A DNA stretch of 64,000 bases from positions 186,001 through 250,000 of the forward strand of contig MU008166.1 of assembly GCA_010909165.1 (NCBI GenBank), read 5' to 3'. Shown here in pieces: positions 33,608 through 44,334 of the stretch; position 1 is the first letter of the stretch; every line of letters begins with the position of its first letter. Position numbers and translations under genes: made by a program. The notes beneath the pieces were generated by a model. That model had not been told where the DNA came from and made no database searches. It worked only from the letters and a program-made list of their open reading frames with translations. This stretch comes from Anthoceros angustus. Its lineage: Eukaryota > Streptophyta > Anthocerotopsida > Anthocerotales > Anthocerotaceae.

Positions 33608-34706
33608 ATGGTTGGAAGCCTCAGGAACTCAAGGTAGAAGAGGAGGAATTGAAGGAGGATTCGGCAAGGATTCCAGTAGCTTGGGAGTGCGCTCGAAGGT
33701 TCTAAGAGGAGGGAAGTTTCCAAGGGTAAGAAGCGACAACGGTCGAACGGGATCGAAGAAGGGAGGGCAGCAGCAGAGGAGGAACCCAGCCCACACCTGT
33801 GGTCACCAGTCAAGACGGCAGCAGAACGCTGTAAAGGAGGAAAAGTAAAGGGAAATGGCAAGTTGCTCCTGTGTGCAGGGGATGAATCGCCGCTAGGGGA
33901 GAATGAAGGGAAGAGGCAAGGCACCAACCCCTAGGAGAGGAGGGGTTAACTTCAGCCGAGACCGCAACGGAGCTCGGACATTTTTGGCGACATTTCACCG
34001 AACTCCCTACGAGGTGGGGATAGGAGACACCGCCGACACGAGAATTGTTGTGGAGGCGGATGGGCAAGGGACAGCCCAATTTGGGGATTTGGTGGTTTGA
34101 CTTGCCATGGCATGACGCAGCGGATCTCCTCGATCACCCATGGCTCTCACTGGCCGAGTGTGCAAGGCCAACAGGAGAAGTTGCTCAAGGAGAAGTTGGA
34201 GAGCCTGGAAGGCGAGAGCAAGGCGGCCGAGGAGCGCAGACGGAGTGCGGCGGCCTTATGCAAGGCACAGGTGAGCAAGGCACATGTCCACTCGCAGAAG
34301 CTTTAGTAAATCAGTCAAGGGGCGATGCTACAATTGAAGAGCTTCGTGATGAGGTCTCGCGAGTCCAGAGTGTGGAAGCGATGGCGCCTTGGAGAAATTC
34401 AAGAAATCATGAGAGGTACAAGCGGAAAGAGACGGGCTAGGGCCGAGTCAAGAGAGAGGTGGCCAAACCAAGAAAGGCCGAGCAATGCCACCGCAGAGCC
34501 AAACAACCACCGTGGGGAAGAACCACCACGGTGGCTAAACCAGCCAGTGGAACGGGAACCGAGGTGGGGAAGTCACCACGGAGTGTCGCAGATGGAGGGA
34601 TGATCCCCGAGAATCAGCCAGAGATTGTCCACGGAGGAGAGGGTAAGGACCTCAGATCGGCGACAGTTACGGCCCCGGATGAGGATGCTCATGTCCCCGG
34701 CTTCCG
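33608..34706 (+). repeat. 1.1 kb duplication in left LTR B, unit 1
   Basis: Starts at gcatggttggaagcc, which recurs at 34,707. The right LTR has this block once (45,550 onward), so the duplication is specific to the left LTR or to its assembly. Confidence 0.85.
34097..34306 (+). other. coiled-coil-coding segment in LTR B (recurs 35,209-35,403)
   Basis: The + frame reads QEKLLKEKLESLEGESKAA, followed by EERRRSAAALCKAQ, a strongly helical, heptad-like Lys/Glu-rich segment. It recurs in the duplicated unit (35,209-35,403) and in the right LTR (about 46,090-46,190), and is followed by a EELRDEVSRVQS block. It fits the C-terminal coiled coil of the accessory ORF. No function is known. Confidence 0.5.
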
Positions 34707-35810
34707 CATGGTTGGAAGCCGTGGAACTCAAGGTAGAAGAGGAGGAATTGAAGGAGGATTCGGGCAAGGATTCCAGTAGCTTGGGAGTGCGCTCGAAGGT
34801 TAAGAGGAGGGAAGTTTCCAAGGGTAAGAAGCGAAGGGGCGAACGGCCGAACGGGATCGGGGGGAGGAGCAGCAGCAGAGGAGGAACCCAGCCCACACCT
34901 GTGGTCACCAGTCAAGACAGCAGGAACGCGGTAAAGGAGGAAAAGTAAAGGGAAATGGCAAGTTGCTCCTCCTGTGCAGGAACGCCGCTAGGGGAGAATG
35001 AAGCGGAAGAGGCAAGGCACCAACCCCTAGGAGAGGAGGGGTTAACTTCAGCCGAGACCGCAACGAGCTCGGACATTTTTGGCGACATTTCACCGAACTC
35101 CCGGCCGAGGTGGGGATAGGAGACACCGCCGACACGAGAATTGTTGTGGAGGCGGATGGGCAAGGGACAGCCCAATTTGGGGATTTGGTGGTTTGACTTC
35201 GCCATGGCATGACGCAGCGGATCTCCTCGATCACCCATGGCTCTCACTGGCCGAGTGTGCAAGGCCAACAGGAGAAGTTGCTCAAGGAGAAGTTGGAGAG
35301 CCTGGAAGGCGAGAGCAAGGCGGCCGAGGAGCGCAGACGGAGTGCGGCGGCCTTATGCAAGGCACAGGAGCGGAAGGCACATGTCCACTCGCAGAAGCTT
35401 TAGTAAATCAGTCAAGGGGCGATGCTACAATTGAAGAGCTGTGATGAGGTCTCGAGTCCAGAGTGTGGAAGCGATGGCGCCTTGGAGAAATTCAAGAAAT
35501 CGGAGAGGTACAAGCGGAAAGAGACGGCTAGGGCCGAGTCAAGAGAGAGGTGGCCAAACCAAGAAAGGCCGAGCAATGCCACCGCAGAGCCAAACAACCA
35601 CCGTGGGGAAGAACCACCACGGTGGCTAAACCACCACCGTGGAACGGGAACCGAGGTGGGGAAGTCACCACGGAGTGTCGCAGATGGAGGGACATCCCCG
35701 AGAATCAACAGCACCGCCTGTGATTGTCCACGGAGGAGAGGGTAAGGACCTCAGACGAAGGGGCGACAGTTACGGCGTCCGGATGAGGATGCTCATGTCC
35801 GGCTCGCCGC
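34707..35810 (+). repeat. 1.1 kb duplication in left LTR B, unit 2
   Basis: Copy of 33,608-34,706 with small indels, many at CAG/CTG or at homopolymers. Confidence 0.85.
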
Positions 35811-37132
35811 ATGGTGAGCGTGCTCACTCTAAACGTGTATGTGGTTGTTGGGACAGAGGGGCGTAAACCACCGGTCAGACATCTTGACCGCCACAGCGCT
35901 ACTGCTGGTTCCTTCGAGTAGGAGCGGGCGCCTATCCTCCGCAAGTGGTGCCGAAGAGATGAGCGAGGCGCAGCGAGCATGGAGGGAGGAGCACAGTATG
36001 GTTGTCCAAATGAGGAGGAGCGGACAATGGACATAGAGGTCACAAGCGCCACGGGAAGGCGCGAGGGAAATTCAAAAGGAGAGCAGGTGGAGGTTGTGGG
36101 GAAAATCGCCGGATCGGCGAGGTCAAGAGCGAGAGGGTCCCCATGGGCCGAGGGCGAGGCAAAGAATCGCGAGGCGCAGGCTGATTTTAGGAGAGTCGCG
36201 ATAGCCTAGGACCGGGTTTTTCAGTAGAGGATAGGGAGTTCCATCACCGTAGAGTCATTGTTGCTTAGATTGGTAAGGCGCCGTGGTAGGAGCTACAATT
36301 TTAGACACTAAAGAGAAGTGAGTCGTGACCAGATGTATAAGAGACCCTTTGGGTGTCTCTCAAGGCGACGATTTCGTGTGAACTTCCGTATCGAACCGCC
36401 GAGGGGGTTGATTGGAGACGCCCGTCAAGATCAAACGGGTTCGCGACCGCCTTCTCGTCACAAGAAGGCCGGAAGATCTCGGATGGTCGAGAGCGGAGTG
36501 GCCAAGCTCCACGCCTGGGTAACGGAAGGCGCCACGAAAAGAGGTAGGAGTGCCGCGGACGGCCGAGGCGGAATCCGGAAGGCGAATCGCCCAAGCACGA
36601 CCGGGTTTTTCCCGATCCTCTTCCAACCGCTGCCACTGTGTGTTCATTCCATGAGAGGGGTCTGTGGCCCAAGGAGGGGTCTGTGTGGCCCAAGGGAAAA
36701 GGGGTCTGTGGCCCGTGAGACGAGAGAGTTCATTGGGAAAGGTTCCTGGGGAGGTGCGCTACCGGGAGGGATTGTGAGAGTGAGGGAAAATCGAAACGCG
36801 AGGGGGAGTGGAAGCGTGGTAGGATCGCAAATTCCGGGAGGCGATATAGGTGTCCGATAGCCCCTAGGTCCGTGTTAGAGAAGTCGGTGACGAATAGACT
36901 CGCGAAGGCGGCGTGGTGGGGGCCCGCCATGGCCGAACCGCCACGCGGTGGCCGAGTCTACCACGGTGGTGGGTTTGGGCAGTAGAAGGTGAGGTGAGCG
37001 ACGGGGTCTAGAATCCATAGATTTAGCACACCTTGACACAACACCATTCCCTTGGGATCGAATCCTAGGACTATAACGACATAGAGGGTAAATGTGGCCT
37101 CTTTGCGCCTTCGATGCAAAACCCATTCCACA
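35811..37132 (+). other. distal part of left LTR B, no gene recognised
   Basis: Contains open frames on both strands (36,318-36,860 on +, 180 codons) without known domains. The block ttgacacaacaccattccct and the LTR end follow. The equivalent right-LTR region is 47,050-48,196. Confidence 0.4.
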
Positions 37133-37151
37133 TTTTGGCGCTGTCGGGAAT
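37133..37151 (+). promoter_or_regulatory. primer-binding region of Gypsy B
   Basis: TTTTGGCGCTGTCGGGA directly after the LTR, identical to that of element A. This suggests both belong to one lineage using the same tRNA primer. Confidence 0.65.
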
Positions 37152-37619
37152 GAAATCACAAGGTTATAGGGGACTAACCATAGCTTAGGTGTCTAGTTTT
37201 GGAGTGTATCTAGTTAGGTAGATGGATGCCACGGTTGAGTCGAGGGTTCGAGTCAAGTCGGACGGAAGGCCACACGAGAAGCGACAACGCCAAGCAATCG
37301 GAAAGGTTAAAAGGGTTGCAAACCGCGAGTTGAGGAGGGTCCACCAAGACGCACCCGCTGGAAGGAGAAGGAGGTAAGGAAGCAACAGGGACGGGGTCCG
37401 ATCTTGTTGGAGCAAGATCCCCAACCTCGGACTTGGACGAGGTACCACCGCCAAGGAACCTCGGACCAATTCCATCCACCGACCTCTTCCAAAAGTGTGC
37501 GATCGTGAGATCAATCGACTCGCAGAACCGTTGTTGGACCAACCACGCCGAATCAAGAACGATAGTCATGACCACCACCACACCGGTGGTGGTCACCACC
37601 AAGCAACCTTATCCTAGAT

Positions 37620-38560
37620 GAGAGGGAAGGGGTATGAAGACCGATGAATTTGTTGAGCGCTTTGAGCACCGACATTTGCAAACCAGAAGCGGAGATGCAC
37701 AACAGATTCATTGTTCTATGGAGTTCTTCGGGGTCCAGTGGTATAGGCGAATACCTCAAGTCGCCCACACCTCCAAAGAACCTATGAAGAATTAAAACCG
37801 CCTGTGAAAGGTCTGGGGCTTGACGAGAGGGATACGTGTTGTCCAAGCTTGAAAACCCGCAGAGGAAAGAAGGAACCTTGCGGTGCGATGTGGAGAGGTT
37901 TCACCACGCGATCAAGTGGCCTCACTCGAGTTGCGGTGCACACGGTGGTTCGCTAAAGGCCCGGGTTCTAAGATGGGGAGACACGAAGGTTACAAGCGGA
38001 GAAGAATTTGGGCAAGGCTATCAAGGCGGCGCTAAACTATGAGGAATCCAACCCGCAAGGGAGGAGGAAGGCTAAGAAGGAGAAGAAGAAGCCTCAGATG
38101 GAAAAAGAAGGATCCTCATCCTCCTCGGAAGTTCATCGTGAAGAAAGCTCCACGAAGATTCCATGAAAGTTCCTGAGGAGGAAACGAGGATGGAGGAAGC
38201 GCCATCGATGAGGAGCGCCAAATGGAAAAAGAAATGAAGGGTGCACGGACAACAAGGAGTGGCAAGGGCAAAACAGAGGCGATGTACGCAAAGAAGGACG
38301 CGAACAAGGAGAAGGGAGGCCGAGGTAGCAGCCAAGAAAGTAGAACAACAGGGAACAAGATGGAGGAGATGATGGCAAAATTCGAGAAATTCCATCTTAA
38401 TGCGGTCAAGGAACATGAGAGGCGGAGAGTCACGAACCCACGAGCCAACCTCTTCGCTCAACGTGTGGGCAGGGACACTCCAAAGCTAATTGTCCGACGA
38501 CAAGGGTACACCGGGATATGAGGAAGAGGAGGAAGAGGGTCCGTGGAAGATACATACGAT
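37620..38560 (+). pseudogene. Gypsy B gag with zinc knuckle
   Basis: Readings include KTDEFVERFEH and, in adjacent frames, a EYLKSP block and a SKLENPQRKE stretch. A Lys/Glu-rich region follows (38,222-38,521, KEMKGARTTRSGKGKTEA, then a KMEEMMAKFEKF helix). At about 38,460-38,495 a CGQGHSKANCP reading gives a CCHC-type zinc knuckle whose first Cys is out of frame. In intact relatives this is the capsid/nucleocapsid polyprotein. At least three frame changes are present. Confidence 0.6.
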
Positions 38561-39640
38561 CCGGAGGTTCCAACCCAAGTGTACCCAAAGACCATGTACC
38601 CGCCAACCTACGTAATTCCACGGGTATGTCAGAACCACAACAATAAATGGGTACCGCCTTGTGCTATAATTGTCGCAACCTTGACACTATGCGCATGCCC
38701 CTTATCCAACTCCAAGGCAATGGAGATTTTGATAAACTATGTCAAGATTGTAGCAAGCAGGGCATTTGGTGAAGTGTGCTCGCCAAAGCCCCAAAGACGG
38801 TGAGGATCGCAGCCCACCCGTAACGGGAGTTCCCACCAACCCAAGTCCGGTCCGCCATGCATGTTGAGGACGCACTTATGGCGGTATGGGAGGATGCCGA
38901 GATTGGAACCCCGAGGAGCTTGGAGGGATTAGACGAGGAAGCGATTATTATGGGGAAGCCTCATGGTCATAGAACAAGGAGCACAAAAGCAAAAGAGAGG
39001 CGACGTGGGGAAAAAAGAAGAAAGGAGGCGGATACGACCACGGATCGATGAGGGAGAGAGTGCCACCACTGGAAATACCAACACCGGAACGCAAAGAAGA
39101 AAAACAAGTCCCGCAGTGACTTGGCGGATGGACCATATGTGCAAAAGAGTGATGCAGAGACTGAGTGTTCCAATGCGGAAAGGTGAATGAAGGGTCCGAG
39201 AAGTGAACCCCACCGATTTCAGAAAGTTACCGAACCGAGTTAGGGTTTCCACCGACGAGAAGTCATGGATATGATACAAGAAGAATTGGCAAGGAGGCTA
39301 CGGGAAAAGGCGGGGTGTCGATTTCCACCACCCTGTGGGAGTCCACCACCCCACCGGAAGGGCCACCGCACTCAAGTCATGACGAACCGGGAACCCACAC
39401 CAACCAAACTCGGATGGCGAAGGTCGGGCCACCGCTTCTCAATCTCGCCGAGGCCATCATGGACCAACATTTCATGATCACATTCGGACAACTCCTCCGA
39501 GACAATCCATGGTATAGGCAATGATCGAGGGCGTTAAAAGAGGCGCAACCCAAAAGAGGCGCAATGTTCCTATACCCCGCCGCATGAACTTGGTATCCAT
39601 GGTGGATCAAGGCCCACCAACCTGTGGAAATTTCGGATGT
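38561..39640 (+). pseudogene. Gypsy B gag-protease linker
   Basis: Short + frames (38,543-38,803; 38,857-39,051; 39,265-39,524) with Lys/Arg/Glu-rich low-complexity text. One reading, IMDQHFMITFGQLLRDNPWY near 39,455-39,520, resembles the segment before Gypsy proteases. No catalytic motif was seen. Confidence 0.4.
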
Positions 39641-39921
39641 GTCATCAAAGGAGTGCCTCCTCGGGTGTAAATATTATGATGTAAGACACGGCTAGGAAAT
39701 TGGGCTTGGATATTGAACATACTACCAAGGTTTTGAGGCTAGCCGACATGTCCGTAATGGTGCTTGGGGAACTGGGTGCTAACGACCATTGGAACCATCC
39801 CTACTTGATGGATTATGTAGTCATCCAAAGAAAATCGCTGTGGTACGACGCCCCTAATTGGCCGAACATGGATGTACGATCGCAATGCACGCCAAGTGGG
39901 GAGGAAGGAAGTCGGTTTTAA
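39641..39921 (+). pseudogene. Gypsy B aspartic protease C-terminal half
   Basis: The + frame reads GLDIEHTTKVLRLADMSVM, then a MDYVVIQ block and a WPNMD ending. These match the retropepsin region after the active site (LGL...LRLAD...DFVVID...GRPWL). The active-site D-S/T-G block expected just upstream is not readable. In relatives it processes the polyprotein. Confidence 0.55.
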
Positions 39922-40519
39922 ACCGCTGGAATGGGATCCCAAGACCAAGGAGGGAAGGATGTGCCTATCGTGAGTAAGGACATGTATGCGTGAAACTCCA
40001 ATCAAATGTAGGGTACACTCGGCAGAGGACACGGGGAGATGCAAGAGGAAGATAGGTTCCTCACACATCTCATGGTCCGATGAGGAGCGGACTACCGCAG
40101 ATATCCATATACAATTAACCCCGAGGGTCGTTACGGGTAACCGCCGAATGCTCAAGGGGTCCGGCGGATTCTAACAGCAGTGGAGAAAGCCGGAGGAGGC
40201 GCCACGCAGTTCACGCCGGAGGATTTGTTTAGGGAATGGGGCATGAGAGAAGAGGAACCGCGGAGCCGAAGAAGGATTCGGGTTAGCACCGCACGAGAGC
40301 GCGAGTGGGTACAGGATGAAGTCAAGGACGTTGAGGTTCTTCCGGAAGGTGCTCAAATTCTCCGTAACAATGGATGCGGCGTTGGAGGAAGGAATGAAGC
40401 AACCGCTGCGTAATTCATCGATGTTTTCGCCGAGGTAACAGACATGAAGGGATCCCCAAAGAATGGGCGAGCATAGGATTGACTCGGAACCGTGAGCAAT
40501 CCAGAAGGATTCCATAAGT

Positions 40520-41105
40520 TAACCAAGTACTCCTCAAGGTAAAGGATCGCTTGGAGATGTACCTCAAGGCGGACGTGATCTATCCTATAGTCAATACCGA
40601 ATGGGTGGCTCCAATAGTGGTAGTACCTAAGAGGCGCCCAGCAAAATCCGAGTTTGTCGATCGAGAAGGTTGAATAAGGTCACCAAGAAGGATCACTTTC
40701 CGCTACCCTTCATCGATAATATCCTCGGATCCGTCGCAGTGTAATGGCGATTCATTCCTAGACGGTACTGGGTATAATCACCGCACCTTAGGGAGAGCGA
40801 TTGGCCTCGACCGCTTTTACAACCGATGGGGACATATGCTTACAAGCGCGCTGATTTGGAGCACCGGTCCTTCATGCGAGCCATCACAAAATTTTCAAGG
40901 ACTTCCTCGCGACTTTATGGAAGTTTTCCGACGCGATTCGCTGTCAAGGACCATCCGCCGCACCCGGAAGTGCCCGAGCCGAGCAACGCAATTATGCTCG
41001 CATCCGTAAAAGTGCTGGCATGTAGGAATTCGCTGGGGCATCGAATTTTCAAGCCGAGGTATAGAAGTAGATCCGGACAAGGTAAAGGTCATCGCCACCC
41101 TTAGA
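40520..41105 (+). pseudogene. Gypsy B reverse transcriptase, frameshifted
   Basis: The + reading at about 40,596 gives NTEWVAPIVVVPKR, and at about 40,667 gives LNKVTKKDHFPLPFIDN. Both are standard Ty3/Gypsy RT blocks (domains 1-2). The catalytic YxDD block is not readable; the sequence seems shortened between 40,720 and 40,960. DPDKVKVIATLRAP (about 41,073) is the block after the RT palm that leads to RNase H. Role in relatives: copies element RNA into DNA. Confidence 0.75.
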
Positions 41106-41930
41106 GCACCAATAACGCTAAAGGAACTCCGCGGTTCCCGGGATGGTCATTATAGACGCTTGCTCCAAATTTCGCCAAGCGCCCCCACTAACGAGCTTGT
41201 TAAGGAAGGATCGGAGTGGAGGACGACGAACGGAGGAAGCATTTCGTGACTTACGCACCACACCGCCAGCCCCACGCTAAAAGGACCGGATCGAGTAAGA
41301 AGTTCCACGCTGCTGATGTTTCAGCAATTGGGTCACCCCAGCCGGATGAGAAGAAGAAGGATTTTCCGATCTACTATGCCGGAGACAACTAACGGACGCG
41401 GAGCGAAAGTATACCACCACGAGCGCCAATCGGAATGGTTTACTCGGTCGAAATTGACACTACCTCTCGTATGAATTTGTGTTCCATGTTGACCACTTTG
41501 CCTTGAAACACCTTGTGAATAAACTCGACCTTTCGGACGCATAGCCTGGATCTTGCGCTGTGAGTTTACCTTCACAAAGGGAAACGAGAGAGGTAGGAAG
41601 CATATCAATGCCGACTTCATATCTCGATTGAAAACAGGAAAGGTGGAAAACGACCAGAAGACGACTTTCCGATGAGACACTGCTTTCATAGGAGTTGCAA
41701 ACCAACCAGTGAAGCCAGCCCAAGGAAGGAGGAGCCAAGATCGATTGAGAAGGGAGGGTGGCTTCAAGACCAACATATCGAGATATACGATTATCTTGGC
41801 AGGCCAAATTCCTCCACATCTATCCAAGACACATTCAAAGCGTTGTCCACTACTCCGCACCATCTCACACGGCACAATATGAATTTATACCGAGTCCCGA
41901 CGGCAGGAGCGGTTATGGGTACGCATCAAG
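41106..41930 (+). pseudogene. Gypsy B RNase H region
   Basis: KELRG near 41,120 continues the RT tail. About 41,300-41,530 reads, across frames, QPDEKKKDFPIYYAG, TDAERKYTTTE, MVYSVE and EFVFHVDHFALKHLVNK, the RT-associated RNase H pattern of Ty3/Gypsy. Between 41,560 and 41,930 only weak similarity to the connecting segment is seen. It degrades the RNA strand of the hybrid in relatives. Confidence 0.7.
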
Positions 41931-42972
41931 GTGTGAGCGAGTCCCGAGCTCTTTACACGAAGAAGAGGCGGAGGTCATTATGCCGCATGTCACATGCAGA
42001 AAATTTTGAGGTCGGCTATTGGTGGCCTACAATGTACAAGGATGCCAAGGAGTTCGTGAAGCGCTGTGACGCTGCCAAAGGGTCGGCAAGCCAACAAAGA
42101 ACAACCCAATGGCCCCTTGTCCCCATACTTGCACCGCACCATTCGAAAATGGGGAATCGATTTTGTCGGCCCCTATCCACCAAAACCAAGGCTCGCCAAA
42201 ACCAATACATCCCGTGGCGACATCGCACGCGATGGTGGTAGAAGCGTGCACGCCGTAGATTCGGGCGCACGTCGCCGCGATTCCCTGCTCGAGCAAATCA
42301 TCACCGATATGGCTCACTGAGCTGGTCGCTGATGAGGAACACATTTCGTCAATCGTAATCTCCAACATGACCAACCACTTCAACGCCGCCATGTGAAGTC
42401 CATTTTATAACCCAAAAGCCAATGGCCGAAAAGGCAAATGGCTTGTTGTGCAAGATCCTAACCAAACTCACCGCCGCCTATGCGATGATCGATATGAAAT
42501 CGCATTCAAGACTGTGCACGGACCGCTGGAAAAGGTGACAACGCAGAAACCCAGTATTATCTTACTTACGGCATTCATCATTATGCCAATAGAATTCAAG
42601 TTCCACCGAGAATACAGGAACCAAGTCGAATGCCGGAGGAAAGTCGCTTGGAAAGGTTGGTGGGTTTCGTACGACACACGGAGGACAGAGAACAAGCCCT
42701 CCAAGTTATGCGGGATGTCCAAAGACAGGAGGAAGGAGTGGCACGACAAGAGAGCCAAGAATACGTTGTTCCCGGGATCCGCTTTACTATACGATAACCG
42801 ATACATGCACTTTCCGTAAATTACATCTCGATGGATGGGGCCCTTCGTAGTTTCCGACAACGGATCAATTCAACTCAAGATTTTAGTGGCTCACCCCAAC
42901 GCCACAACGGTTGGCGGGTCAAGAAATATTACCAATAAGTTGGCGAGGACGCCAACAAATGAGAAGGGAGTA
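41931..42972 (+). pseudogene. Gypsy B integrase, shortened core
   Basis: ENFEVGYWWPTMYKDAKEF at about 42,001-42,055 followed by a KRCD block is the zinc-binding domain. KWGIDFVGPYPPKPRL at about 42,150 begins the catalytic core. The remaining core is only about 250 bp before EKVTTQKP (about 42,530), so part is missing. NRYMHFP and a GPFVV block (about 42,800-42,850) belong to the C-terminal part, and the element ends near a polypurine stretch before 42,973. The + frames change at least four times. Confidence 0.75.
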
Positions 42973-43689
42973 TGTGGAAGACCACATGTGAACTAACCCC
43001 GCCTCAAGTGTCGTGGTGAACGATTTTTTGTTTTGGGTGTGTTAGAATAGCAAGTGCTTTGAGAATCCTCGAGTCGGTCTTTTATACGGAATGGTCCTTG
43101 GCCCTTGGAGATAATAATAATTTTTCGACCCTTAGGTTTGACCCTGAGGGGGTAGAAATAGAGTCCTTGGGTATTGGGAATTTTAGAATAAAAGGTGTCT
43201 ATATATGCTAGGGATGCTCACAATATGCCACGCTTGTAGTGGGGTGGTGGCTAGTTCCACCACGGGAGAAACGGACGACGCACTGTGGGAATTTACAACC
43301 CTAGTGGCGGAGCGGGACTACCGGAGCAATCGGGAGAAGGGCACACCCAAGACGCGAGGTCGCGACTTTCCGTGAGGGGCACGGAGCGGAGCCGCAGCAA
43401 GAGGGGCGGCACACCCACGCCAGCCAACCACCTCCTGCGGGAGGAAAGGCGCGCACGATCGTGGCAGCGCGGCGGCGGAGGAGAGAAATCGGCCGCAAGT
43501 TCGCGAGGAGGCGTGGAAGGAGCGAGGGCGGCTCGATTTTTTCTCTTCCGACCGTGATCCGCAGGTAGTCGAGGTTTTGTTTTGGGAAACAACGAGAAGG
43601 AGATGGCGCCGAGCGCCGAAATCTACTCACGCAGCGGCCCAACATGGACCATCGGAAAGTGAGAGCCGGCAGTGCGTGGAGCCGGGTCT
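42332..43689 (+). repeat. 1.36 kb duplication across the integrase end and LTR start, unit 1
   Basis: The block ctgatgaggaacacatttcg occurs at 42,331 and 43,689. Unit 1 includes the 3' end of the integrase, the polypurine site and the first 716 bp of the right LTR (42,973-43,688). Confidence 0.85.
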
Positions 43690-44334
43690 GATGAGGAACA
43701 CATTTCGTCAATCGTAATCTCCAACATGACCAACCACTTCAACGCCGCCATGTGAAGTCCACGCCTTTATAACCCAAAAGCCAATGGGTGACGGAAAAGG
43801 CAAATGGCTTGTTGTGCAAGATCCTAACCAAACTCATCACTATGCGTATGATCGATATGAAATCGATTCAAGATCGGGCGACGACGGAAAAGGTGACAAC
43901 GCAGAAACCCCAGTATTATCTTTACGGCATTCTCATGCTAATAGAATTCAAGTTCCACCGAGAATACAGGAACCAAGTCGAATGCCGTGGAGGAAAGTCG
44001 CTTGGAAAGGTTGGTGGGTTTACGACGGAGGACAGAGAACAAGCCTCCAAGTTATGCGGGATGTCCAAAGACAGGAGGAAGGAGTGGCACGACAAGAGAT
44101 TGAAGGCCAAGAATACGTTGTTCCCGGGATCCGCTTTACTATACGATAACCGATACATGCACTTTCCGTAAATTACATCTCGATGGATGGGGCCCTTCGT
44201 AGTTTAAGTTTTCAACGGATCAATTCAACTCCAAGATTTTAGTGGCTCACCCTTGCCAACGCCAACCAACGGTTGGCGGGTCAAGAAATATTACCAATAA
44301 GTTGGCGAGGACGCCAACAAATGAGAAGGGAGTA
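43690..44334 (+). repeat. second copy of the integrase end of Gypsy B
   Basis: Repeats 42,332-42,972, then joins the full right LTR at 44,335. The frame carries EKVTTQKP, GFTTEDREQ and NRYMHFP again. Confidence 0.85.

Larger units (their letters stand above)
32356..37132 (+). repeat. left LTR of Gypsy B (4.78 kb)
   Basis: Matches 44,335-48,196 along its length. It is longer because a 1.1 kb block (33,608-34,706) is repeated at 34,707-35,810. It carries a TATA box close to its start and an accessory open reading region (see 33,293 and 34,097). Confidence 0.85.

Noticed and set aside
36318-36860. 180-codon plus frame in LTR B
   Set aside because: Not kept open in the right LTR (about 47.4-48.0 kb) and no domain recognised.
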